NCBI GenBank assembly: GCA_964017045.1
Contig: OZ024802.1
Span: 26,786,293-26,850,292 of the forward strand
DNA: 64,000 nt
Direction of reading: 5' to 3'
Source of the DNA: Omphiscola glabra
Taxonomy: Eukaryota; Mollusca; Gastropoda; Lymnaeidae
Below the pieces are notes generated by a model. The model was given only the letters and a program-made list of their open reading frames with translations, did not search any database and had not been told where the DNA came from. The position numbers and the translations under genes were made by a program. Below, piece by piece: positions 56,634-64,000 of the stretch (position 1 is its first letter; the number at the start of each line of letters is the position of its first letter).

Positions 56634-59600
56634 TTCCTTGTGCAATTATGTCCAGGTAAAAAATTAGTGGCGATTGTCTTAGTTTTCTTCTGATCTTCAT
56701 CAGAAGACCATCTTACGTTACGCAGCATTGCTCTCAGTGTAGTATTCTAGCGAGGATCTGTTGATACGAGTAGGGTTCGAAGCGGATCGTTTGTGTCGCT
56801 GTGCGTAAATATCATAAACCGTAAGAAAGCATGGGATTTCAAGAACATTTAGAAGCAGCTATAATACATTATTTTCAAGGCCGGCCTAGCGGTTGCTGGC
56901 GCCCCGGGCAAGCGTAACTTTGGCGCCCCTTTTAAGTATAATAATAGAAATGTGTGCATGGAAAAAACTGGGGATTAGGTCATGAGTTTATTACCTAGGT
57001 TGTGTTTTAAAAACAAACAATAAACTTGTTTTTATTACCCTACATTTGGACTGCATGAACTGTTAGCCTACCGTGGACCGTATGAACATTTAATCTACCG
57101 TGGACAGTATGAACAGTTAGCATACCGTGGACAGTATGAACAGTTAGTCTACCGTGGACAGTATGAACAGTTAGCATACCGTGGACAGTATGAACAGTTA
57201 GCATACCGTGGACAGTATGAACATTTAATCTACCGTGGACAGTATGAACAGTTAGCATACCGTGGACAGTATGAACTGTTAGCATACCGTGGACAGTATG
57301 AACATTTAATCTACCGTGGACAGTATGAACAGTTAGCATACCGTGGACAGTATGAACAGTTAGCTTACCGTGGACAGTATGAACATTTAATCTACCGTGG
57401 ACAGTATGAACAGTTAGCATACCGTGGACAGTATGAACAGTTAGCATACCGTGGACAGTATGAACATTTAGCATACCGTGGACAGTATGAACATTTAATC
57501 TACCGTGGACAGTATGAACAGTTAGTCTACCGTGGACAGTATGAACAGTTAGCATACCGTGGACAGTATGAACATTTAGCATACCGTGGACAGTATGAAC
57601 ATTTAGCATACCGTGGACAGTATGAACAATTAGCATACCGTGGACAGTATGAACAGTTAGTCTACCGTGGACAGTATGAACAGTTAGCATACCGTGGACA
57701 GTATGAACATTTAGCATACCGTGGACAGTATGAACATTTAGCATACCGTGGACAGTATGAACATTTAATCTACCGTGGACAGTATGAACAGTTAGCATAC
57801 CGTGGACAGTATGAACATTTAATCTACCGTGGACAGTATGAACAATTAGCCTACCGTGGACAGTATGAACAATTAGCCTACCGTGGACAGTATGAACAAT
57901 TAGCCTACCGTGGACAGTATGAACAATTAGCCTACCCTGGACAGTATGAACAATTAGCCTACCGTGGACAGTATGAACATTTAATCTATCGTGGACAGTA
58001 TGAACAGTTAGCATACCGTGGACAGTATGAACAGTTAGCATACCGTGGACAGTATGAACATTTAGCATACCGTGGACAGTATGAACATTTAATCTACCGT
58101 GGACAGTATGAACAATTAGCATACCGTGGACAGTATGAACAGTTAGTCTACCGTGGACAGTATGAACAGTTAGCATACCGTGGACAGTATGAACAGTTAG
58201 CATACCGTGGACAGTATGAACATTTAATCTACCGTGGACAGTATGAACAGTTAGCATACCGTGGACAGTATGAACATTTAATCTACCGTGGACAGTATGA
58301 ACATTTAATCTATCGTGGACAGTATGAACATTTAATCTATCGTGGACAGTATGAACAGTTAGCATACCGTGGACAGTATGAACAATTAGCCTACCGTGAG
58401 CAGTATGAACATTTAGCATACCGTGGACAGTATGAACAGTTAGCATACCGTGGACAGTATGAACAATTAGCATACCGTGGACAGTATGAACAGTTAGCTT
58501 ACCGTGGACAGTATGAACAGTTAGCATACCGTGGACAGTATGAACAGTTAGCATACCGTGGACAGTATGAACTGTTAGCTTACCGTGGACAGTATGAACA
58601 GTTAGCATACCGTGGACAGTATGAACAGTTAGCATACCGTGGACAGTATGAACAGTTAGCATACCGTGGACAGTATGAACAGTTAGCATACCGTGGACAG
58701 TATGAACTGTTAGCATACCGTGGACAGTATGAACTGTTAGCATACCGTGGACAGTATAAACATTTAATCTACCGTGGACAGTATGAACAGTTAGCATACC
58801 GTGGACAGTATGAACAGTTAGCTTACCGTGGACAGTATGAACATTTAATCTACCGTGGACAGTATGAACAGTTAGCATACCGTGGACAGTATGAACAGTT
58901 AGCATACCGTGGACAGTATGAACATTTAATCTACCGTGGACAGTATGAACAGTTAGTCTACCGTGGACAGTATGAACAGTTAGCTTACCGTGGACAGTAT
59001 GAACAGTTAGCCTACCGTGGACAGTATGAACAGTTAGCATACCGTGGACAGTATGAACAGTTAGCATACCGTGGACAGTATGAACATTTAATCTACCGTG
59101 GACAGTATGAACAGTTAGTCTACCGTGGACAGTATGAACAGTTAGCATACCGTGGACAGTATGAACATTTAGCATACCGTGGACAGTATGAACATTTAGC
59201 ATACCGTGGACAGTATGAACAGTTAGCATACCGTGGACAGTATGAACAGTTAGCATACCGTGGACAGTATGAACAGTTAGCATACCGTGGACAGTATGAA
59301 CAGTTAGCATACCGTGGACAGTATGAACAGTTAGCATACCGTGGACAGTATGAACAGTTAGCATACCGTGGACAGTATGAACATTTAATCTACCGTGGAC
59401 AGTATGAACAGTTAGCATACCGTGGACAGTATGAACATTTAATCTACCGTGGACAGTATGAACATTTAGCATACCGTGGACAGTATGAACATTTAATCTA
59501 CCGTGGACAGTATGAACAATTAGCATACCGTGGACAGTATGAACATTTAATCTACCGTGGACAGTATGAACATTTAATCTACCGTGGACAGTATGAACAT

Positions 59601-61349
59601 TTAATCTACCGTGGACAGTATGAACATTTAATCTACCGTGGACAGTATGAACATTTAATCTACCGTGGGCAGTATGAACATTTAATCTACCGTGGACAGT
59701 ATGAACATTTAATCTACCGTGGGCAGTATGAACATTTAATCTACCGTGGACAGTATGAACAGTTAGCATACCGTCGACAGTATGAACATTTAATCTACCG
59801 TGGACAGTATGAACAGTTAGCATACCGTGGACAGTATGAACATTTAATCTACCGTGGACAGTATGAACAGTTAGCATACCGTGGACAGTATGAACATTTA
59901 ATCTACCGTGGACAGTATGAACATTTAATCTATCGTGGACAGTATGAACATTTAATCTACCGTGGACAGTATGAACAATTAGCTTACCGTGGACAGTATG
60001 AACAGTTAGCATACCGTGGACAGTATGAACAGTTAGCCTACCCTGGACAGTATGAACATTTAATCTATCGTGGACAGTATGAACATTTAATCTACCGTGG
60101 ACAGTATGAACAATTAGCCTACCGTGGACAGTATGAACATTTAATCTACCGTGGACAGTATGAACAGTTAGCATACCGTGGACAGTATGAACAGTTAGCA
60201 TACCGTGGACAGTATGAACAATTAGCCTACCGTGGACAGTATGAACATTTAATCTATCGTGGACAGTATGAACATTTAATCTACCGTGGACAGTATGAAC
60301 AGTTAGCATACCGTGGACAGTATGAACATTTAATCTACCGTGGACAGTATGAACAATTAGCCTACCGTGGACAGTATGAACATTTAATCTACCGTGGACA
60401 GTATGAACAGTTAGCATACCGTGGACAGTATGAACAGTTAGCATACCGTGGACAGTATGAACAGTTAGCATACCGTGGACAGTATGAACATTTAATCTAC
60501 CGTGGACAGTATGAACAATTAGCCTACCGTGGACAGTATGAACATTTAATCTACCGTGGACAGTATGAACAGTTAGCATACCGTGGACAGTATGAACAGT
60601 TAGCATACCGTGGACAGTATGAACAGTTAGCATACCGTGGACAGTATGAACATTTAGCATATCGTGGACAGTATGAACATTTTGCATACCGTGGACAGTA
60701 TGAACATTTAATCTACCGTGGACAGTATGAACATTTAATCTACCGTGGACAGTATGAACAGTTAGCATACCGTGGACAGTATGAACATTTAATCTACCGT
60801 GGACAGTATGAACATTTAATCTACCGTGGACAGTATGAACAGTTAGCATACCGTGGACAGTATGAACATTTAATCTACCGTGGACAGTATGAACAGTTAG
60901 CCTACCGATGACATTTTTTTCCCTAGCCTTTAGATCAGCAAATCTTTTTATAGCACTTTTTTTTTCTTCCATGGCGCCCACATGCAATGACGTTTCCTGT
61001 TTAGGAAGATCGTTGATGGCGCCTTAGGCTGATGGCGCCCCGGGCAACCACTATCAAATTAATGAAATTAAAAGAAATGTTCCCTTGATGGTGTCACATT
61101 AAAGTTTGAATAACTTCAGGAAGCCGCATCATTTTCTTTATGGTTTTTTTTCCTCTTAACTTTATAATTACTCTTTTCCCGTTTTAAACACTATATTTCT
61201 TTTAATGATTCAATTAATTGTAGTCCGATTATTACCTATTCAACTCGGCAGCGCAGCACCTGTTCCAGATGTATGACTTTGGAGACGAAGAGAGAATCAT
61301 TCGAGCCTTGATAGGTCGACTGGAGAGTCCTGCGCCCAGTCCCCACTAG
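43467..61349 (+). CDS. Divergent AGC-like protein kinase (about 11 exons; last junction unresolved)
   Basis: Exons: 43467-43679, 44757-44777 (21 nt), 47207-47263, 48109-48264, 48983-49071, 49509-49571, 52823-52958, 53391-53471, 54512-54619, 56454-56511, then 61224-61349. The first ten join in phase (about 327 aa). Kinase landmarks: atypical glycine loop ISRGSTSK (GRGSFG expected), VAIK-type lysine in GIMKVI (K113), hinge IFMEFAP, catalytic MHRDIKPEN (D201), ADLGS for DFG (D219), activation segment CGTYVTRPPEV in place of APE, and DIWQLGMTLYNVMS. The layout and LKHEYFEPLR near the end suggest the AGC group; I do not recognise the subfamily. Lysine, HRD and DLG are kept, so activity is possible. 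Exon 1 has an acceptor-like ctctcag right before the ATG, so coding exons may lie upstream. The last exon, read SDYYLFNSAAQHLFQMYDFG..., is out of phase by one with exon 10; either an exon is missing or the C-terminus is the short alternative frame. Confidence 0.75.
43676..44060 (+). repeat. 34-bp tandem repeat starting at kinase exon 1 donor
   Basis: The real donor (AAA/gtaggtcaatgtcagtcc, GT at 43680) is the first member of a series: gtaggtcaatg or its variants recur at 43714, 43748, 43782 and 43816, exactly 34 bp apart, each preceded by caaa. More diverged copies continue to about 44060. Confidence 0.9.
44648..44760 (+). repeat. 69-bp duplication of kinase exon 2 acceptor tract
   Basis: tctcgcccctcccaaccc...tctccgtctcttcttgccag (ends 44691) is repeated as tctcgcccctcccaacca...tctccatctcttctagccag (ends 44760). 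Only the second copy leads into the 21-nt exon. Confidence 0.85.
45190..45372 (+). repeat. 38-bp tandem repeat, ~4 copies
   Basis: Four near-perfect copies of gatgttacatacaaaacaaa gactaaactagctgccaa in kinase intron 2, running into the LINE relic that follows. Confidence 0.9.
45375..46165 (+). mobile_element. Degenerate RTE/LINE reverse transcriptase relic, second copy
   Basis: LGGYQLGFRRNRSTTDQMFT at about 45390-45455 is the classic RT block of RTE-type LINEs. It is followed by YVDYK (about 45515), a GSRLSCMLFNL block (about 45712), a YLGSLINAG-like stretch (about 46021) and KRISAGHRAYFRS (about 46079). Frames are broken by indels and stops and by a (TA)n run at about 45560. Same family as 37300-38640. 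Confidence 0.7.
46178..46655 (+). repeat. 16/32-bp minisatellite (ccattagctactatag / ccatcagctattacag)
   Basis: About 30 copies of a 16-bp unit, alternating between two variants so that the effective period is 32 bp over much of the array. Kinase intron 2. Confidence 0.9.
46935..47145 (+). repeat. ~28-bp tandem repeat (gtgttaagcaattagggttcatttttgt)
   Basis: Seven imperfect copies just upstream of kinase exon 3. The TTAGGG inside the unit is coincidental; this is not telomeric. Confidence 0.9.
47333..47530 (+). mobile_element. SPIN-like hAT MITE, copy 2, perfect 8-bp target duplication
   Basis: 198 bp, starting cagcagttctcaacctgttgg and ending ggttgagaaccactg, flanked by a perfect tactaaac duplication (47325-47332, 47531-47538). 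Internal blocks aggggtcgcatgaccctttc and cgtcacaacatgaggaactg match the other two copies. It lies in kinase intron 3. Confidence 0.9.
47768..47900 (-). repeat. Dispersed repeat family 'AAGCCTTC', copy C
   Basis: gtctgctgaggaaggctttt and aaccttgttc...cttcacacag...cgcagtcctt match 54090-54195, same orientation. On the other strand it shows the aaaagccttcctcagcag core shared with copies A and B. Confidence 0.6.
48216..48420 (+). repeat. 72-bp tandem duplication of kinase exon 4 3' end and donor
   Basis: Exon 4 ends ...gcattcttatgtgaa/gtaagcgg (donor 48265). A diverged copy ends ...gcattcttatgtgac/gtaagtgg (GT at 48337), 72 bp on. A third, weak copy of the upstream part (agggaccag...catatgtccgatggac) is at about 48372-48412. 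Confidence 0.85.
48755..48850 (+). repeat. 31-bp tandem repeat (3 copies)
   Basis: Three copies of tacgaccacccgtgctaagc aataaac in kinase intron 4. It does not reach an exon. Confidence 0.9.
49056..49290 (+). repeat. 40-bp tandem repeat starting at kinase exon 5 donor
   Basis: Exon 5 ends tcagacctggcaag/gtgagtttt (donor 49072). Copies of tcagacctggccaag/tgagtttt recur with the donor position at about 49111, 49151, 49191, 49231 and 49271, a regular 39-40 bp step, increasingly diverged. The copies at 49151 and 49191 keep a GTGAGT donor. Confidence 0.9.
49560..50405 (+). repeat. 16-bp minisatellite built on kinase exon 6 donor (~50 copies)
   Basis: Exon 6 ends aatgcacag/gtcagtc (donor 49572), and the array unit is aatgcacaggtcagtc, i.e. 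the last 9 bases of the exon and first 7 of the intron. Roughly 50 copies follow without a gap; later ones alternate with aatgctctggtcagtc and a gtttaatacactggtcagtc variant. Open frames over the array are artefacts. Confidence 0.95.
50577..52735 (+). repeat. 18-bp pyrimidine-rich minisatellite (ccctcctatctaccctgt), ~120 copies
   Basis: Over 2.1 kb of ctaccctgtccctcctat and variants (ggccctcc, aatctac), almost all C/T on the + strand, ending about 85 bp before the exon 7 acceptor. Period 18 keeps several frames open on both strands; these long low-complexity frames are not genes. Confidence 0.95.
53454..53560 (+). repeat. 33-bp triplication of kinase exon 8 3' end and donor
   Basis: aatgtcatgtcgaacacg/gt (donor 53472) recurs at 53487 and 53520, exactly 33 bp apart. 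Copy 2 has mutated the donor to GC (53505); copy 3 keeps GT (53538). The unit length is a multiple of 3. Confidence 0.9.
53895..53990 (+). repeat. Dispersed repeat family 'AAGCCTTC', copy D
   Basis: gaagcttgaaatagaaaaac and aggacaataaaaagaagacg are the inverse of 54090-54170, so D and E form an inverted pair about 100 bp apart in kinase intron 8. Confidence 0.55.
54090..54197 (-). repeat. Dispersed repeat family 'AAGCCTTC', copy E
   Basis: Inverse partner of 53895-53990 and direct partner of 47768-47900 (ccttgttcttctattttctt, cacacagtttgtacgcagtc). Confidence 0.6.
54250..54415 (+). repeat. GA-rich simple repeat
   Basis: (GA)n and gagagagag with interruptions in kinase intron 8, followed after 100 bp by exon 9. 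Confidence 0.85.
54655..54850 (+). repeat. 11-bp tandem repeat (tctctatcacg), ~17 copies
   Basis: Starts about 35 bases after the exon 9 donor. Units alternate tctctatcacg and tctctatcgcg early on, then become homogeneous. Confidence 0.9.
55878..56453 (+). repeat. ~85-bp tandem repeat ending at kinase exon 10 acceptor, split by a SPIN copy
   Basis: Four to five copies of a unit containing ggtaaccatctttatcag, gtctagatggttcaagtcc and tttgaggaggttctgttgtg. The last copy runs tttgaggaggatgtcgtgtaaacag straight into exon 10 (56454), at the point where the other copies read gtccatag/gtaacc. One copy is split by the SPIN-like MITE at 56116-56319. Confidence 0.85.
56116..56319 (+). mobile_element. 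SPIN-like hAT MITE, copy 3
   Basis: 204 bp, cagcggttctcaccccgtgg to ggttgagaaccaccg. Contains gaacgaccctttcacagggg and cgcctaagaccatcggaaaa as in the SPIN consensus I remember. Flanks gtccacat/gtctatat agree at 6 of 8 positions. Confidence 0.85.
56888..61055. mobile_element. Probable DNA transposon remnant hosting a giant minisatellite
   Basis: Left flank agcggttgctggcgccccgg and right flank ggcgccccgggcaaccact give short inverted ends (AGYGGTTGC). Further ggcgcc motifs lie on both sides of the array (56922, 60973, 61018). A minus-strand frame starts in the right flank (at 60987) and runs into the array. The whole lies in the last kinase intron. Family unknown; termini approximate. Confidence 0.45.
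57047..60907 (+). repeat. 27-bp minisatellite, ~143 copies, open on both strands
   Basis: Unit taccgtggacagtatgaaca gttagca, with main variants catttaatc and caattagcc in the last third. On the minus strand it reads as GRLNVHTVH/GMLTVHTVH repeats in a 1315-codon frame. On the plus strand, lacking an ATG, it reads YRGQYEQLA/YRGQYEHLI, also without stops. Since 27 is a multiple of 3 the openness needs only two stop-free frames in the unit, so I do not call a gene. Confidence 0.95.
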
Positions 61350-61427
61350 GACGACCGCTTGAGCCCGTGTTCTGGGCGGACCTGACCAGTCCGCAGCGGC
61401 GAGCACGATTTCAAAGTTGACTTGACA

Positions 61428-61535
61428 ATGGCGGCGTACGAGCACGAATACAAGGATAGATTCAACGAACTGAACGGATTTTTAAATAATTTTTTTACTG
61501 AATCTCCAACAGAGAATAAAGTAATTTTGAGATGA
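61428..61535 (+). CDS. Small 35-codon open frame after the kinase stop (doubtful)
   Basis: Starts in a strong context (gacaATGGCGGCG) and reads MAAYEHEYKDRFNELNGFLN onward to TGA. It lies 78 bases after the presumed kinase stop, so it is either 3' UTR or the start of something else. I recognise no family. It is listed because it is small, has a good start context and ordinary amino-acid composition. Confidence 0.2.
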   Translation: MAAYEHEYKDRFNELNGFLNNFFTESPTENKVILR

Positions 61536-61876
61536 CGTCAGTTCTGTTTCGTTTTTCGTTTAGCTTGTACTTACATCTACCCAGATCGTTGATTTGGACG
61601 ACAAGGATAGTAACAAGTTGTTTTTTTTTTAAAGTTTTGAACGTTTCCTATGATGTGACGATTGTTCCCTCGGAGGAAGTCTGCGAAAGAGAGAGGGAGT
61701 ACGAGGTACATCAGACCACAGGAGCTTGAACCCTCAAAAAAAGGAATTTTAAAAAAAAAATAGTGTTATGGTTGGAGTAGGAAGATCTTATACCAAAGCT
61801 TAAAAATATTTATTTCCGTCCAAAAATGGATCAATTATTATAGTTTATTATGCTTTATGTGTAGAGAATATTATCC

Positions 61877-61882
61877 AATAAA
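61877..61882 (+). terminator. Candidate poly(A) signal for the kinase gene
   Basis: AATAAA in an AT-rich context 528 bases after the stop. An earlier AATAAA at 61514-61519 is an alternative. Confidence 0.4.
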
Positions 61883-62139
61883 GTCATATACAATGGTCAA
61901 AATATGTTGTTTGTAAATTCTAGAGTTGAATATTTTTGTTCTTTTAAATATTTTTGTTCTTGTTTAATTTTAAAATCAGTTTCACCATGGATGCTTGAGA
62001 ATAAATCTATAATATTATAATTCCTGATTGGACGTAGTCCACCCCGCTCAAGAAAGGTAATACAGTAAAACTCCTTTTAAATAGTTTTTTTAGGGCTAAA
62101 CTACCTCAACTGAAGCTCTCCGTATCCAGAAATTTGTTA

Positions 62140-62225
62140 GAAAGAAATTTCGTCGACGGAAAATTGATCGACGGAAGTTTGATCGAACGGAAATTTGATC
62201 GAACGGAATTTTGGTCGAATGTTTT
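62140..62225 (+). repeat. ~18-bp tandem repeat (gatcgaacggaaatttg)
   Basis: Four diverged units such as gatcgacggaagttt and gatcgaacggaaatttg downstream of the kinase gene. Confidence 0.75.
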
Positions 62226-62997
62226 TTCCAGTTCACACGATCAAATTTTGCGTCAAATTTCTTTTTGAATTGTATTATGTTCATCATTATGTTTTTTTTT
62301 ATATTTGTATAACAAAAGTATCAACAATAATTACATCAAGTTAACAATTTAGTCAGTCCAACAATTATTTCGGCTATTATGGATTTATTATTCTATCAAT
62401 AAAATAAGTATATCAACAATAATTATGTCAATGCAATATATGTTATTTTTATACAGATTAACACAGAATAAATATGGCTGAATCATTGTCTTTTAAATAT
62501 ATTCTTCCTTTCTTTCCAATGCGCTTTTGTATGGACCAAGGGGTCTCAAACATTTATAATGCCTTAGGGCTGTTTTGAGGGTGTCTATAAACGAGACTTA
62601 ACTGCGTGCCCAGATATACCTGTAGCTTTCGTTGTATTATCATCACTACATGAGAACCAGGGAAATAGTTTTTACTGTCGAAAACAATAGTGCTCGTCTT
62701 AAGGACATATTTTCAAAAGGTGCTATATAACATTAAAAAAAAAATTGCAGTTAGTCAATTTAGTTTTCTTTGCTATTATCCTGACTTTGTTGAACACACC
62801 TCAATACGTCAATTGACCATCACATCACTGCATTGTGAATGTGTGCCGCTTGAAAGTTATTAGGATTTTGGGTGCCGCCTAGACGCATCTGGATTAAGGG
62901 GTGCCGCGAGATTGATACCCCTCCCCCTTGGCTTAAAACAATTTCCTCTTCAAGCAAAAGCAGAAAAGACTGATAATACGACAATATAATTTTATAA

Positions 62998-63415
62998 TTT
63001 TAAGGCTATCTCATTCATCATATGACAACCCACATATTAATCATCTGACAACCCACTCATTCATTAACTGACAACCCACACATTCATCATCTGACAACTC
63101 ACACATTCATCATTTGACAACCCACACATTCATCATCTGACAACCCAAACATTCATCATTTGACAACCCACACATTCATCATCTGACAACCCACACATTC
63201 ACCATTTCACAACCTAAACATCAATCATCCGTTAACCCAAACAGTCATTTTTCTGACAATCCAAAGATTAATAATCTGACAACCCAAACATTCATCATCT
63301 GACAACCCACACATTCCTCACCTGACAACCAATACATTAAATAGTCTGACAACCTACTCATTAATAATCTGACAACCCACACATTCGTCACCTGACAACC
63401 CACACACTCATCTTA
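62998..63415 (+). repeat. 22-bp minisatellite (catctgacaacccacacattcat), ~19 copies
   Basis: Imperfect copies of tcatctgacaacccacacat tc in non-coding sequence. The rest of 61536-64000 shows no gene: AT-rich sequence, a possible decayed hAT end near 62540 (ggggtctcaaac) and a 34-bp duplication near 63885-63960. Confidence 0.9.
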
Positions 63416-63886
63416 TCACAGATGCTACTCTTTTGAGGTCATCCCCAACTTCTTTGAGAATTATTTTTGTACCCACAAAGTTTAATGAATCTATGTATTA
63501 ATATGTATATTACAGTTTTAGAACCCTTTGCGAGTGAACAAATTGTGGATAAGTTTTGGGTTTGGGTAAAATTATAATGGTCTAATAGAGCTTACAATTT
63601 GAACAACTGGTCACAAGAAACTTACGGAATTTAACACAAATTATATTTAGCCTACTGGCCGGATCAATGAAAGTCAAAACTAGTTGCTAGAACATGGATG
63701 GCGCGATAAAAAGGATTTTCCCCTATCAGGATTGTAGAAAGTACACGTCCGTATATGAATAAAGACATATAAATACAGTTATACAAATAGATAAATCCTA
63801 ACACTTTCTCGATCAATCACAGATACGCGGCAAAATCATCTGGCGAGAAAAATCTTCGCGTCCACAATCTTTAAATCATGTCGATG

Positions 63887-63962
63887 TTGCAACCGTGTCT
63901 ATGGACGCCTGTCAGTGTGTTGTGCTTGCAACCGTGTCTATGGACGCTTGTCAGTGTGTTGC
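63887..63962 (+). repeat. ~38-bp duplication near window end
   Basis: tgcaaccgtgtctatggacgcctgtcagtgtgttg occurs twice in tandem, separated by a few bases, with one change (gcctg/gcttg). Confidence 0.9.
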
Positions 63963-64000
63963 ATCTGGCTTTATATACGTCTGCAGCATTTACCTGTACA

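Noticed and set aside
57040..60987. 1315-codon minus-strand gene
   Set aside because: Periodic 27-bp satellite; the only non-repeat part is about 27 residues of flank of unknown family. Kept as a finding, not as a gene.
62540..62930. Possible third hAT family with ggggtctcaaac and gagattgatacccct ends
   Set aside because: Ends match poorly and no target duplication could be found by eye; too weak to list as an element.

Overview
Eukaryotic (metazoan) genomic DNA: AT-rich, intron-dense, with GT-AG and two GC-AG introns, tRNA-like SINE pieces, LINE relics and hAT-type MITEs. Three small MITEs match, from memory, the SPACE INVADERS (SPIN) hAT family, which has been reported from the pond snail Lymnaea. 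With protein sequences of clear animal type, this makes a heterobranch (freshwater-snail-like) mollusc my best guess; that is inference.

Four multi-exon protein genes can be assembled with consistent splice phase. (1) + strand, 1782-21162: SMYD4-like SET/MYND/TPR protein, 18 exons, about 766 aa. (2) - strand, 27605-21748: JMJD7, 8 exons, 320 aa, tail-to-tail with SMYD4. (3) + strand, 31300-35164: H6PD, the ER glucose-6-phosphate dehydrogenase/6-phosphogluconolactonase fusion, 3 coding exons, 828 aa, divergent from JMJD7. (4) + strand, 43467-61349: a divergent AGC-like protein kinase, about 11 exons, with the last junction out of phase and so not fully resolved. They are not an operon and share no obvious pathway; their closeness looks incidental.

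Layout: 1-1781 upstream of SMYD4; 21163-21747 convergent 3' region; 27606-31299 divergent intergenic region; 35165-43466 long intergenic region with H6PD 3' UTR and LINE/hAT debris; 61350-64000 downstream of the kinase, with a 22-bp satellite. About a fifth of the window is tandem repeat, mostly intronic: a 66-bp array of exactly 45 units, an 18-bp array of about 120 units and a 27-bp array of about 143 units. Nearly all the long reading frames inside these arrays arise because the unit is a multiple of 3 without a stop; I do not call them genes.

The main discovery candidate is that many tandem duplications span exon/intron boundaries exactly. At about ten splice sites in three genes the real donor or acceptor is the first or last member of a tandem series whose unit carries a copy of the splice site: 2 copies of 22, 42, 69 or 72 bp, 3 of 33 bp, about 6 of 40 bp, more than 5 of 34 bp, about 4-5 of 85 bp, about 50 of 16 bp, and 45 of 66 bp. 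These look like successive growth stages of one process, splice-site-seeded minisatellites that leave arrays of decoy splice sites beside real exons.
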